From positions 1 to 48,971 of the forward strand of contig JAEUIN010000157.1 in assembly GCA_016793115.1 (NCBI GenBank): DNA of 48,971 bases. Reading direction: 5' to 3'. The DNA is from Planctomycetaceae bacterium (GTDB lineage: Bacteria > Planctomycetota > Planctomycetia > Pirellulales > PNKZ01). Below, piece after piece: positions 32,047-43,604 of the stretch. Position 1 is the stretch's first letter, and each line of letters begins with the position of its first letter. The notes beneath the pieces were generated by a model that was given only the letters and a program-made list of their open reading frames with translations, was not told the DNA's origin and made no database searches. The translations under genes and the position numbers were made by a program.

Positions 32047-32724
32047 TTAAGGCAATCGTCCCGACTTCCAAGCCTCGACTTCGTTCAGCACCGTCTGCAT
32101 CGCCAAGAGCGGGTCGGTATCGGTCGCTTCAAACTGACGGGTGTAGCCGGGATCGTGCCCAGCGGCCATCCGACATTGGAACCGAAAAAGCTGGCCTTTC
32201 GTTCCCCAAGTCTCTAGAGCGTAATAGGTTGCGCCAAGAGAACGCAGTCGCGACTGAATCTGCGAGAACTCTTGGGAACTTTGCCGAGGCGGGGCCGCCT
32301 CCGAGTGCGAGTCGCCCGGCCGACCGGCAGTCTGGGTAAACGCTACCGGTTGCGCGGCTTGCTCTCTCTGGGCCTCGTTGCCACGCGCGACGGTCACGTG
32401 CCCCGAGAGCCCTTGGTCGGCGGATGTTCCGAGAACATCGATGTTCGTGGTCGCACGCGTGACCGGATACCCCGATGTGGCGACACTCCCGCTTTCGGCC
32501 ACACCCTTTGGCTCCGAGCCTAAGGCCGGCTCCGTCGCCTTGCCCGAATTCTCTCGCGCGCCCGTGGCCGACGCCTTCGCGGCGGGTCGCGCCGCCATCT
32601 CGCGCGCCGGCTTTTCACCCGGAGCGGGGGGCGATTTCAGACCGAAGACCGCCGCCGCCGGCATGACGATCATGCTGCACACCACGACGGCCGTGCGAAG
32701 TTTGATGTAGCGGCCCGTTTCCAT
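32047..32724 (-). CDS. Secreted or membrane-anchored protein of unknown function
   Basis: 225 residues from ATG 32724 (GAAGG about 8 bases upstream). An N-terminal hydrophobic segment (LRTAVVVCSMIVMPAAAVFG) acts as a signal or anchor. The middle is a disordered Ala/Glu/Ser/Thr linker of about 110 residues. The C-terminal 70 residues look folded (FSQIQSRLRSLGATYYALET, GQLFRFQCRMA, TDPLLAMQTVLNEVEAWKSG). No family was recognised. Confidence 0.7.
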   Translation of the reverse strand: METGRYIKLRTAVVVCSMIVMPAAAVFGLKSPPAPGEKPAREMAARPAAKASATGARENSGKATEPALGSEPKGVAESGSVATSGYPVTRATTNIDVLGTSADQGLSGHVTVARGNEAQREQAAQPVAFTQTAGRPGDSHSEAAPPRQSSQEFSQIQSRLRSLGATYYALETWGTKGQLFRFQCRMAAGHDPGYTRQFEATDTDPLLAMQTVLNEVEAWKSGRLP

Positions 32725-32907
32725 GGCGACCTTCGCGGCAAATCCGGAGATGAAACCTGCTTAGCCGGAAGCGCAAGCCGGCGGCGCGCGGAGAATAGCA
32801 GCGGTTCGCATCGCGGGACAATGTCAGTCGTCGGCTCCCGGCCGAGCGACGTTTCCGAATATACTGGGCGTTTACGACCATCTTGTCCGCTCGCCACCGT
32901 TGCCGGC

Positions 32908-34119
32908 ATGCAGCCGATTTACCTCGATTACAACGCGACGACGCCGCTCGCACCCGAGGCCGCCGAGGTCATGGCGCGCGTCGATCGGGAGAGTTGGGGC
33001 AACGCCGCAAGCCAACACGCTTTCGGACGCCGCGCGCGACGGATCGTCGAAGACGCTCGCGATCAAATCGCCGACATTCTCGGCTTGCGCCAAGCGGGCC
33101 GCGAACCCGACCGCTTGATCTTCACCGGCGGCGGCACCGAAGCGAACAACTTGGCGCTGCTCGGGCTGGGCTGCGCCGAACAAGCGTCGGCGGCGGAGTT
33201 TGCGGGGCGCGTCTTCGTTTCGGCCGTCGAACATCCCTCCGTGCTCGGCTTGGTTCCGAAGCTGCGGCAGTTGGGCGCGGAAGTCGTCGTCGTGCCCGTC
33301 GATGCCGGAGGACGTGTCGACGTCGATCACGTCGCCGAGCGGCTCACGCCCGACACGCGGCTCGTTTCCGTGATGCTGGGCAACAACGAAACGGGCGTCT
33401 TGCAGCCGATTGCCGAGCTGGCCGAACTTTGTCGCGCACGCAACGTGTTGCTGCATACCGACGCGGTCCAGGCCGTCGGCAAGATCGAACTGAATTTCGC
33501 CGCGCTCGGACCGGCCGCGCTCAGCCTCGCCGCCCACAAGTTTCATGGTCCGCTCGGCGTCGGCGGGCTCGTGGTTCGCGGCGGCGTACCGCTGCGGCCG
33601 CTGCTCGCGGGCGGCTTTCAACAGGCCGGCTTGCGGCCCGGCACGGAACCGCCGGCGCTGATCGCCGGCATGGCGGCGGCGCTCGCGGCCTGGCATCGCG
33701 AGCGAGCCGCGCGGGAACGGAAGTTGAGGGAGCTGCGCGACGATCTGGAGCGCCGTCTGACGGCGGGCGCCCCGGAAATCGTCGTCCATGCACGTGATCT
33801 GCCGCGGCTTCCGCAAACGCTCAACGCGGCGTTTCTCGGCGTCGATCGACAGGCGATGTTCGTCGCGCTCGATCAGGCCGGCGTCGCCTGCTCGACCGGC
33901 TCGGCTTGCGCGTCGGGCTCGAGCGAAACCTCGTCGACGCTCCGCGCGATGGGCCGGCCGGCCGAGCAATTGGAGAGCTCGCTGCGGTTCAGCGTCGGCG
34001 CTTTCACGACGACGGCGGAAGTCGCCGCGGCGGCGGAGCGCATCTTGCATGTTTTCAACGAGTTGCGCGGTGGGGGAAAAGCCCGATTTTCGGCCTCGTC
34101 GGGTCGCGTCGCTCCGTAG
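32908..34119 (+). CDS. Cysteine desulfurase (IscS/NifS family)
   Basis: 403 residues from ATG 32908 (MQPIYLDYNATTPLAPEAAE, the classic opening); an upstream start at 32821 is unlikely. PLP-binding H109 (SAVEHPS), the PLP lysine K211 in SLAAHKFHGPLG, and the catalytic Cys328 in the loop VACSTGSACASGSSETS are all present. It extracts sulfur from cysteine for Fe-S cluster assembly or thiolation of tRNA. No iscU/sufE-type scaffold is adjacent. It lies upstream of dnaA on the same strand with a 78-base gap. Confidence 0.93.
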   Translation: MQPIYLDYNATTPLAPEAAEVMARVDRESWGNAASQHAFGRRARRIVEDARDQIADILGLRQAGREPDRLIFTGGGTEANNLALLGLGCAEQASAAEFAGRVFVSAVEHPSVLGLVPKLRQLGAEVVVVPVDAGGRVDVDHVAERLTPDTRLVSVMLGNNETGVLQPIAELAELCRARNVLLHTDAVQAVGKIELNFAALGPAALSLAAHKFHGPLGVGGLVVRGGVPLRPLLAGGFQQAGLRPGTEPPALIAGMAAALAAWHRERAARERKLRELRDDLERRLTAGAPEIVVHARDLPRLPQTLNAAFLGVDRQAMFVALDQAGVACSTGSACASGSSETSSTLRAMGRPAEQLESSLRFSVGAFTTTAEVAAAAERILHVFNELRGGGKARFSASSGRVAP

Positions 34120-34197
34120 ATGTCGATATATTGAGGGTTCGCATTTTGGCGCTGAAATGAGTTGTTCGGCGCTCGCGCCCTTTCGAGACGGATCGAC

Positions 34198-35388
34198 GTG
34201 TTCGACACATCGCTTACAGGCTCCGCTGCGCCGCTCGACGACCTCGCCGCAGCCGGCCTCGTGCGCACCGCGACGCGCTCCGTCGGACTCTCCAAGTTCA
34301 TCGCCGGCGAAGAAAACCGGCTGGCCTATTCCGTCGTCGCCAAGCTGCTCGACGAGGCCGTGTGGGCGCGCGAGCAAGCGGCGGCGACCGCTGCGAAAGC
34401 CGCCGCGGCCGATGAAGAGCCGCCGCTCGTGGGCGGACTCGTCGTGCTCTACGGCCCCACGGGAACCGGGAAGACGCATTTGCTCGAAGCGCTCGCCGCG
34501 CACTGGCGCGCCCGGCTCCCGGCCGACGTCGTCGTCGCCATGCACGGCGGCGAGTTCGCCGAGGAGTATGCCGCAGGCGTCGACCGCGACGACCTCGAAC
34601 CGCTCCGCAAGCGGGTCCGCGAAGCCGATCTGTTTTTGCTCGACGACGCCGGCCGATTGTTGGCGAAGCCGCCGGCGCAATGGGAGCTGCTGCACACGCT
34701 CGACGCGCTCGAGAAGCGCGGCGCCTACGTCGTGGTCGCCCTCGATCGCGCGCCGCACGCCGCCGAAACGTTGCTCCCCGGACTCGTCGGCCGTTTGTGC
34801 GGCGGCACCGTCGTCGAACTCTCGACGCCGTCGCAAGCGTCGCGCCGCGAAATCCTCGCGACCGTCGCGGCCGACCGCGGCTTGAAGCTCGAGCCTCGCG
34901 CGCTCGACCTGCTCGCCGCCGATCGCGACGCCGGAGTGCGCGAACTGCACGGTTCGCTGGCTCGCCTGGAAGCCGAAGCGCTCGACCGGCGCCGCCGCGA
35001 GGCCGCGAGCACGCTGTTCGACATCCACGGCGACGAGCCGCCGCCGGTCGACGCCGCGCTCGTCCGCAAGTATCTCGACCGGCGCTCGGCCGCCGACGCG
35101 CCGACGCTCAAGCAGATCGTCGAGCACACGGCCCGCCACTTCGGTTTGAGGAGCGCCGACCTGAAGAGCGGGTCGCGCCGCCGCAACGTCGTCGCCGCTC
35201 GCGACACGGCCATTTATTTGGCGCGCCGCCTGACGAAGAAAAGCCTGCAGGAGATCGGCGAATTCTTCGGCGGCCGCGACCACACCACGATTTTGCACAG
35301 TTGCCGCAAGCTGGAAGCGGCGGAAGAGCAAGACGCGACGCAACGCGGGGCGCTCGCCGCGCTGCGCGAAAAATTGCTGCGCGGCTAG
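34198..35388 (+). CDS. dnaA: Chromosomal replication initiator DnaA, lacking domain I
   Basis: 396 residues from GTG 34198; TTG 34162 would add 12. The AAA+ domain begins almost at once: SKFIAGEENRLAYSVVAK (31-49), Walker A GPTGTGKTH (86-94), Walker B LFLLDDAGRLL with D149/D150, sensor II GVRELHGSL (246-254). Domain IV is intact: LKSGSRRRNVVAARDTAIYL and the DnaA-box-binding signature GGRDHTTILHSCRK (358-371). Typical DnaA is about 440-470 residues with an N-terminal domain I that binds DnaB helicase; that domain and the linker are absent. An Ala-rich insertion (AREQAAATAAKAAAADEEPP) separates the first helix from Walker A. Position beside dnaN supports the call. Confidence 0.93.
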   Translation: MFDTSLTGSAAPLDDLAAAGLVRTATRSVGLSKFIAGEENRLAYSVVAKLLDEAVWAREQAAATAAKAAAADEEPPLVGGLVVLYGPTGTGKTHLLEALAAHWRARLPADVVVAMHGGEFAEEYAAGVDRDDLEPLRKRVREADLFLLDDAGRLLAKPPAQWELLHTLDALEKRGAYVVVALDRAPHAAETLLPGLVGRLCGGTVVELSTPSQASRREILATVAADRGLKLEPRALDLLAADRDAGVRELHGSLARLEAEALDRRRREAASTLFDIHGDEPPPVDAALVRKYLDRRSAADAPTLKQIVEHTARHFGLRSADLKSGSRRRNVVAARDTAIYLARRLTKKSLQEIGEFFGGRDHTTILHSCRKLEAAEEQDATQRGALAALREKLLRG

Positions 35389-35748
35389 CGCCGCGCACGC
35401 CGCCCTCGCACGAGGACGCGGTGCGGAAACGAACGAGCGATTGGGGAAAGGTTGTTCAACGATTGTCGAACGTCGCGCGATCTATGAACGCCGACGAACG
35501 ACCGCAGACGGAGCGCGACGCAGACGAAAAACGACGCTATGAGAATCGACGGCTCCGTGAACGCCCGCGCGACACCTTATCCACGTCGCGCCGCGCGGCG
35601 CATCGCTCGCGGGCGTCGGATGTTACTCGTCGTCGAATCGCGCAACGAACGAACTTGAGCGCCGTATTCCTACTGCTGCTGTTTATTTAAAGATTGAAAG
35701 AAGAAGAGAAGAGAACCACGGAAAACTGTTCAGCGAATTGGACCAACT
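35389..35748. other. Candidate chromosomal origin (oriC) between dnaA and dnaN
   Basis: 360 non-coding bases contain one DnaA box (TTATCCACG, 35577-35585), an inverted repeat GTTC...GAAC near 35453-35471, and an AT-rich stretch around 35680-35708 (GTTTATTTAAAGATTGAAAG) that could be the unwinding element, about 100 bases after the box. Origins commonly lie in the dnaA-dnaN gap. Only one convincing 9-mer is visible, so assignment rests partly on synteny. Confidence 0.6.
35577..35585 (+). promoter_or_regulatory. DnaA box
   Basis: TTATCCACG matches the consensus TTATCCACA at 8 of 9 positions, inside the dnaA-dnaN gap. Confidence 0.65.
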
Positions 35749-36864
35749 ATGAAAGTGACTTGCGAGCGCGACAAACTCTTGGCCGCCTTTCAGCTTGCCG
35801 CCGCCGTCGCGCCGAGCCGCAGCCCGAAACCGATCCTGCAAAACGTGAAGCTCGAAGCCGCGAAAGAAGGCGCCGTGCTCACGGCCACCGATCTCGAAGT
35901 CGGCGTCCGCTTGAACGTCCCCGGCGTCACGGCCGAAGCGCCCGGCAGCGCGCTCTTGCAGGTCGCCCGCTTCAGTTCGATCTTGCGGGAAAGCTCGGAT
36001 GCCGTGTTGAAGATCGAGACCGACGGCCGCGGCACGATCGTGCGCGGCGAGCGGAGCGAGTTTCGCTTGCCCGCCGAAAACCCGGATGAGTTCCCGAGCG
36101 TGGCCCAGTTCAACGAAGCGGCCTATCTCGAAGTGCCGGCCCGCCTGCTGCGCGAGCTGATCCGCCGCACGGTCTTCGCCACCGACAACGAGAGCAGCCG
36201 CTACGCCTTAGGGGGCGTGCTCCTGGAGTTCAAAGACGGCGAACTCACCGCCGTCGGCACCGACGGTCGCCGGCTGGCCGTGATGAAAGGCCCGGCCAAC
36301 GCCGTGGGCGAGTACAAAGGCGCCGACACGATGACGATCGTCCCCACCCGTGCCATGCAGTTCATCGAACGCTCCATCACCGACGCCGACGCCGAAGTGC
36401 AAATCGCCGCCCGCGCCAACGACATTCTCGTGCGCACGCCGCGGGCCGTGATCTACTCGCGGCTCGTCGAAGGCCGCTTCCCCAAATGGCGCGACGTCTT
36501 CCCCAAGCGCGAAGGGGCGCAAAAGATTTCGCTCGTCGTCGGCCAGGCCTACTCGGCGGTGCGCCAAGCGGCGATCGTCACCAGCGAGGAAAGCCGCGGC
36601 GTCGACTTCACCTTCGCCGACGGCAAAGCCGTGCTCGCCGGCCGCGGGGCCGAGACCGGCCAGTCGCGGATCGAACTCCCGATCGCCTACGACGGCCCGT
36701 CGATCACCATCGCCCTCGATCCCCGCTACGTGAACGATTTCTTCCGCGTGCTCGATTCGGAGAAAGACTTCACGCTGGAACTGAAAGACGGCGAAAGCGC
36801 CGCCGTCTGCAGCACCGACGACGGCTACGGCTACGTCGTCATGCCGCTGGCCCGCGACCGATAG
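35749..36864 (+). CDS. dnaN: DNA polymerase III beta subunit (sliding clamp)
   Basis: 371 residues from ATG 35749 (MKVTCERDKLLAAFQLAAAV). The three clamp domains are seen in order: domain 1 with KPILQNVKLEA and LTATDLEVGVR; domain 2 with RRTVFATDNESSRYALGGVL and LTAVGTDGRRLAVMKG; domain 3 ending in the protein-binding C-terminus YGYVVMPLARDR, matching the conserved xxMP(M/L)R end. It tethers replicative polymerase to DNA. It is flanked by the candidate origin upstream and dciA downstream, all on the plus strand. Confidence 0.97.
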   Translation: MKVTCERDKLLAAFQLAAAVAPSRSPKPILQNVKLEAAKEGAVLTATDLEVGVRLNVPGVTAEAPGSALLQVARFSSILRESSDAVLKIETDGRGTIVRGERSEFRLPAENPDEFPSVAQFNEAAYLEVPARLLRELIRRTVFATDNESSRYALGGVLLEFKDGELTAVGTDGRRLAVMKGPANAVGEYKGADTMTIVPTRAMQFIERSITDADAEVQIAARANDILVRTPRAVIYSRLVEGRFPKWRDVFPKREGAQKISLVVGQAYSAVRQAAIVTSEESRGVDFTFADGKAVLAGRGAETGQSRIELPIAYDGPSITIALDPRYVNDFFRVLDSEKDFTLELKDGESAAVCSTDDGYGYVVMPLARDR

Positions 36865-36879
36865 GAAATGCTCAATGAC

Positions 36880-36935
36880 AAGTGCTAAGTGATAAATGGA
36901 AGTCCGTTGCTTCCGTCATTTATCACTTAGCACTT
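36880..36935. repeat. Perfect 19-bp inverted repeat between dnaN and dciA
   Basis: AAGTGCTAAGTGATAAATG (36880-36898) and its exact reverse complement (36917-36935) flank an 18-base loop, in which GGAAG/CTTCC can pair further. It is AT-rich, unlike its surroundings. GTGATAA/TCATCACT-like words continue on both sides. It ends 23 bases before the dciA start codon. Confidence 0.9.
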
Positions 36936-36957
36936 CTCGCTCATCACTCTTCGCCCC

Positions 36958-37257
36958 ATGTTCGACCCGCGCCGCATCACCGACATCCTTTCGGAGCTTC
37001 ACGCTCGCCGCGGCTACGCGCGCGTCCGCGAAACCGAATCGTGCGAGCAGGCTTGGAAAGAAGCGGCTGGCGCGGCGCTGGCCGCGCAAACCCGCTGCGG
37101 CTCGGTGAAGCGGGGCGTGTTGGAAATCACGGCGGCCAACAACATGGTCGCCCAGGAATTGCAATTTGAAAAGGCTCGCATCGTCGAGCGGCTCGCGGAA
37201 CTTCTTCCCGAAGAAAAAATTCGCGACGTCCGCTGCCGGATCGGCGCCGTTCGTTGA
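36958..37257 (+). CDS. dciA: DciA-type helicase loader (DUF721)
   Basis: 99 residues. The sequence fits the short DUF721/DciA KH-like domain: ITDILSELHARRGYARVRET at the start, then the basic CGSVKRGVLEITAANNMVAQ strand-helix and ELQFEKARIVERLAELLPEE. DciA loads or activates the replicative helicase DnaB in bacteria that lack DnaC/DnaI. Its place between dnaN and gyrB fits this role and matters here because the local DnaA lacks the domain that would contact DnaB. Start at ATG 36958 is preceded by an inverted repeat rather than a clear ribosome site. Confidence 0.85.
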   Translation: MFDPRRITDILSELHARRGYARVRETESCEQAWKEAAGAALAAQTRCGSVKRGVLEITAANNMVAQELQFEKARIVERLAELLPEEKIRDVRCRIGAVR

Positions 37258-37267
37258 ACGGCTCCGA

Positions 37268-39952
<2,685 letters not shown>

Positions 39953-39984
39953 TATTCGTTTGCTAACTGCAACTGCCGGTTATT

Positions 39985-40010
39985 TACGAGCAACTCGTGT
40001 GTAGCTCGTA
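39985..40010. terminator. Hairpin after gyrB at the edge of the AT-rich island
   Basis: TACGAGC (39985-39991) pairs with GCTCGTA (40004-40010) around a 12-base loop, 32 bases after the gyrB stop. An AAATTAAAAATG stretch follows, without a T-run on the plus strand. TAAGAT at 40048-40053 could be a -10 for the next gene, but its -35 is weak. Confidence 0.35.
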
Positions 40011-40107
40011 TCCGAAATTAAAAATGTACTCCTAACGTCTAAACAGGTAAGATATATGGACTTAAACGAACGCGTTTCAATGGGATCAAACACCGTGAAG
40101 GACAACA

Positions 40108-43100
40108 ATGAGAAGTCAGCCAAAGCGAATAGTTGTCATCGAGGATACACCAGCAACAAATGACGCGTTTGGAGAGGATGGGTCTGGCCCGCATCGACGA
40201 ATCGCCGAGGCAGTTGCGCATGTTATCGAATCAACTCCGATCGGTGGCAAGGTTATCGGGATTGAAGGCGCTTGGGGTTCCGGAAAATCGACGGTTGTCA
40301 ATCTCTTACGAAATCGGCTCTGTAGTCACGCACATCACGCAGTAATTTCTTTTGACGCGTGGGCTCACGAGGGCGACCCATTACGGCGTACGTTTCTAGA
40401 GTCGCTGCTTCGTCAGCTTCGTGACCTAAATTGGGTCGCAACCAAGAAGACGGAAAGCCTTCTAGAAGGCATTACAAATCGAAAGAAGAGTACGCGAAGT
40501 AAAACGCTTCCGTCCACGACGCCCTTTGGAGCATTCCTCGCCGCTTCCGCATTGCTTGTCCCGTTCGGATTAGTACTCTCCAAGTCCGGTATTGACGGCG
40601 GCGTTGAATTAGTTCTAGGCGGTGCACCGGCTTGGCGGTTCATTGCCGGTTCAACTCTTGCGCTTGCGCCACTGGTTGTGGCTGCCGTATATGCAATTTG
40701 GCGACTCTTCTTGCGCGCATATGGCTATTTCACGGGCAAGGCGATGCCCGACGTCGAATACTCCGCCTGGGCTGTGCTCGCGTCGAATTCGATTCGACAA
40801 GACTATTCAGAAACGATCGAATCGCCAAATCCGACGTCAATTGAATTCGAGGATATGTTTTCGACGGTCGTGCGAGAAGCAATCGCGGTAGATGAGAAAC
40901 GCCGTCTCATTCTTGTGTTAGATAATCTGGATCGCGTCGAAGCGGCTAGCGCACTTCAGATTTGGTCGACACTCCAAACATTCCTCCAGAATCGATCACA
41001 ACAGAGCGGCGATTGGTTTAATAAGGTATGGGCAGTAGTACCATATGATCCGTCAGGCTTACGAAAGCTCTGGAGTACACGCGGCGAATCTCGCATATCT
41101 TCTGACGAAGTGCATTCGCAGGAAGCCGGCTCCCGGTCTAATTCAGTGATTGAATCTTTCTTTGATAAAAGCTTTCAAGTTCGCTTTACCGTTCCTGCGC
41201 AGATTCTTTCGAACTGGAAGAAGTACTTTCTCACGATCGCCCGTCAGGCGTTTCCGGATCATGAGGCCGACGAATTACAGACGCTGTTTCATGTCTACGA
41301 CCGGTTCCGACCATCCGTATCGTTTGCGCCGACTCCTCGCGAACTCAAAGTATTTATAAATCAAGTTGGAGTAGTCCTCCAACAGTGGCCATCTACGTAT
41401 CCGATCGGGCATATCGCGTATTTTGTGATTCTGCAGCGACTGGACCATGACATTCTTGGCACGGTCTTGAATGGCAAAATAGATTCAGACGCACAACGAT
41501 TCTTCGGCGAGACGTTGGCGTCATCGCTGAATGGACTCTATTTTAACGTCGAGCCCTCGAAAGCATTTGAACTGCTGCTTGAGTCGCCAATTAACGACGC
41601 TTTATTCCATAATAATCCACATGACCTTCAGCTACTGGAGAAAAGGCATGGTGCGAGCTTTTGGGCGGTTTTGACGAAAAAATGTAACAGAGATCTAATT
41701 GCACTTGACCAGGGCAGACTGCTGAACTCCGTAAGAAGTGTTGCTGATTCAAATATCCTTCGATCTTCGGACCGGCACGATCGACGCGTGGTGTTGCACG
41801 CTTTACGGAAATCTGCCCAATCGATAGGCGTCTGGCAGCAGTTCGATTACGAAGTAGCAACAGGTCTCGTGCAGTTATGCGGTCTCGACCATGATTCACA
41901 GTTTGCTTCAACTGTTCATAAGTCGGTGGGAATGACCCTTGATGAGCTTTCAAAGTCGACGTTGGATGATGCAGCCAGCGTTATTGTATTGAGCTCGGCA
42001 GCCGAATACATAGTCGGCATGCTTGGGTTGGGGCTCAAGGACGCTATTGAGTCTATCTTGAGTGTGCCATGTAGTGTCGAAGCGTGGGTTTCATCCTGTA
42101 AGTTGTTTCTTGATTCAAGGCTGTCAGAGGCCGCGAAGTTTATCAAGCCGAATCTATCTGCAGCGCAAATCTCTACAGAGATTCAAAAGCGAGTTGACGC
42201 CGGAATACTCTCACTTGACGACTTAACGGCGATCAAATTATCGGAAGAACAATTCACAGACATCAAATGGAACAAGGTTCTCGCGCGCATTCGCAGTCGT
42301 CTTGATGCGAGTACGAATATAACCGCGAGCGAAGCGTATCCATTGCTTAAATGCCTTTCTCGATGGCGGAGTCTAGGTCGTTCAGGCGCTGAGGTCCCGC
42401 TTGGTGATCTGTGTAAGGGAGGGCATCTCCTGCACTATTTGCATGTGGCCACAGGTGAAGCACAAAAAGATCTTCAAGCGCTTATTGTCTATGAACTATT
42501 GCGTGAAGTACCCGCTGCAGACTTGACACCAAGTATTGGAAACGCGCCAAATGGTAGTAGCCTCTTACAGAACATACTAGCAGAGTCGGAGAGTCCACTC
42601 GCGCCGTTAGTCGCGGATCTATTTATTGCAAATGGCCAGCCGTCTCATTTGTTTACTGTGATTGATGCACGCGGTAAGTGTGACCCTTTTATCGGCCATT
42701 GTATAAAGCTAGTTCTTGAACGCGATAATTCGTTCGAGGTCTTCACCGCCGACCTTGTTGTAAAACATTGGAGGTCGTTACGAGAGGTGCTCGGCTCCGG
42801 CGATTTTCACTCGTTAGTCGAACGCGTTGCTGTCCATTCAGACCTGTTTAGTCGTCTGTTGTCCGGCCAAACACATTTTGTACCAGCCGACGCGCAACTT
42901 TACATTGCATTTCTTGGCGTCAACGTCAACGAGGTAGACAGGTTTGCTCGATGGTGCGCCGACGGAATTGAAGCAATGACGGTCGCTGATTGGAGTGAAG
43001 ACCTAGTTCGGGACGAAAACTGCCTTTTTCTCGTAGCAAAACTCGATGAAAGAAAAGCGGCGCCGAAGTTGGGTTTGTCGTTTAAAGACGCCGCAGAGGC

Positions 43101-43602
43101 ATATGCCAAGGCCGTGTGTATCGGTAGTCAAAACGTCCCGAACAACGTAGAAGCACTATGGTCAACGAGCCTTGGAGCAATCGCAGAAACGGAAATCCGC
43201 CATGTTTTTCAAGATGATCTCGTGAGCATGATTATTGAAAGGGACGGTGATATTAGTCCACAGTGGTTCCGTTTATTTGGACGTGAAATCAGCAACTTGC
43301 GAGCATTAACGGCGGATCGGAAAATCATTTCCAGGCTGTTTTCACCGATTGTACAAGATCGCAAACCAGAGCAACTGCTATGGTTGCAAAGCTTGTCGAT
43401 GTTACTACCTGACGTGCTCGACCATTTTAAGGGAGAGCCTGCGGTACGAGAATTCGAGATGCGTTTGATGGCTGCGAATGATCAAGAGATCGATGCAGCG
43501 ACGAGGACTGCTTTGCATAGGATCGCGTCCTGTGCTGGCGTTCAAGTCGGATCTGACATAGCGGAAGAGGGAGAAGCGGTTCCCGAACCGCAAAGCGAAT
43601 GA
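40108..43602 (+). CDS. KAP-family P-loop NTPase, 1164 residues, in an AT-rich island
   Basis: Start ATG 40108 with AAGGA 7 bases upstream. Walker A is GIEGAWGSGKSTVVN (GAWGSGKST at 54-62). Two transmembrane segments (about 139-158 and 176-203) lie between Walker A and Walker B, a KAP hallmark. Walker B is RLILVLDNLDRVE (266-278), followed by the VWAVVPYDPSGLRKLW sensor strand and FFDKSFQVRFTVP. About 700 C-terminal residues are helical, repeat-like and unrecognised. KAP NTPases are membrane-associated STAND-like enzymes, several from phage-defence loci (QatA is one to compare); no qatB, qatC or qatD lies beside this gene. Codon use is clearly AT-richer than in all neighbours, pointing to transfer. 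Function as a single-gene defence or signalling NTPase is inference. Confidence 0.85.
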   Translation: MRSQPKRIVVIEDTPATNDAFGEDGSGPHRRIAEAVAHVIESTPIGGKVIGIEGAWGSGKSTVVNLLRNRLCSHAHHAVISFDAWAHEGDPLRRTFLESLLRQLRDLNWVATKKTESLLEGITNRKKSTRSKTLPSTTPFGAFLAASALLVPFGLVLSKSGIDGGVELVLGGAPAWRFIAGSTLALAPLVVAAVYAIWRLFLRAYGYFTGKAMPDVEYSAWAVLASNSIRQDYSETIESPNPTSIEFEDMFSTVVREAIAVDEKRRLILVLDNLDRVEAASALQIWSTLQTFLQNRSQQSGDWFNKVWAVVPYDPSGLRKLWSTRGESRISSDEVHSQEAGSRSNSVIESFFDKSFQVRFTVPAQILSNWKKYFLTIARQAFPDHEADELQTLFHVYDRFRPSVSFAPTPRELKVFINQVGVVLQQWPSTYPIGHIAYFVILQRLDHDILGTVLNGKIDSDAQRFFGETLASSLNGLYFNVEPSKAFELLLESPINDALFHNNPHDLQLLEKRHGASFWAVLTKKCNRDLIALDQGRLLNSVRSVADSNILRSSDRHDRRVVLHALRKSAQSIGVWQQFDYEVATGLVQLCGLDHDSQFASTVHKSVGMTLDELSKSTLDDAASVIVLSSAAEYIVGMLGLGLKDAIESILSVPCSVEAWVSSCKLFLDSRLSEAAKFIKPNLSAAQISTEIQKRVDAGILSLDDLTAIKLSEEQFTDIKWNKVLARIRSRLDASTNITASEAYPLLKCLSRWRSLGRSGAEVPLGDLCKGGHLLHYLHVATGEAQKDLQALIVYELLREVPAADLTPSIGNAPNGSSLLQNILAESESPLAPLVADLFIANGQPSHLFTVIDARGKCDPFIGHCIKLVLERDNSFEVFTADLVVKHWRSLREVLGSGDFHSLVERVAVHSDLFSRLLSGQTHFVPADAQLYIAFLGVNVNEVDRFARWCADGIEAMTVADWSEDLVRDENCLFLVAKLDERKAAPKLGLSFKDAAEAYAKAVCIGSQNVPNNVEALWSTSLGAIAETEIRHVFQDDLVSMIIERDGDISPQWFRLFGREISNLRALTADRKIISRLFSPIVQDRKPEQLLWLQSLSMLLPDVLDHFKGEPAVREFEMRLMAANDQEIDAATRTALHRIASCAGVQVGSDIAEEGEAVPEPQSE

Positions 43603-43604
43603 CA

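Noticed and set aside
32821..32907. N-terminal extension of the cysteine desulfurase
   Set aside because: The family begins at the ATG 32908 (IYLDYNATTP); the upstream 29 codons match nothing in the family.
32872..35343. 823-codon minus-strand frame opposite the cysteine desulfurase and dnaA genes
   Set aside because: Pure antisense of two conserved genes at high GC; no domain.
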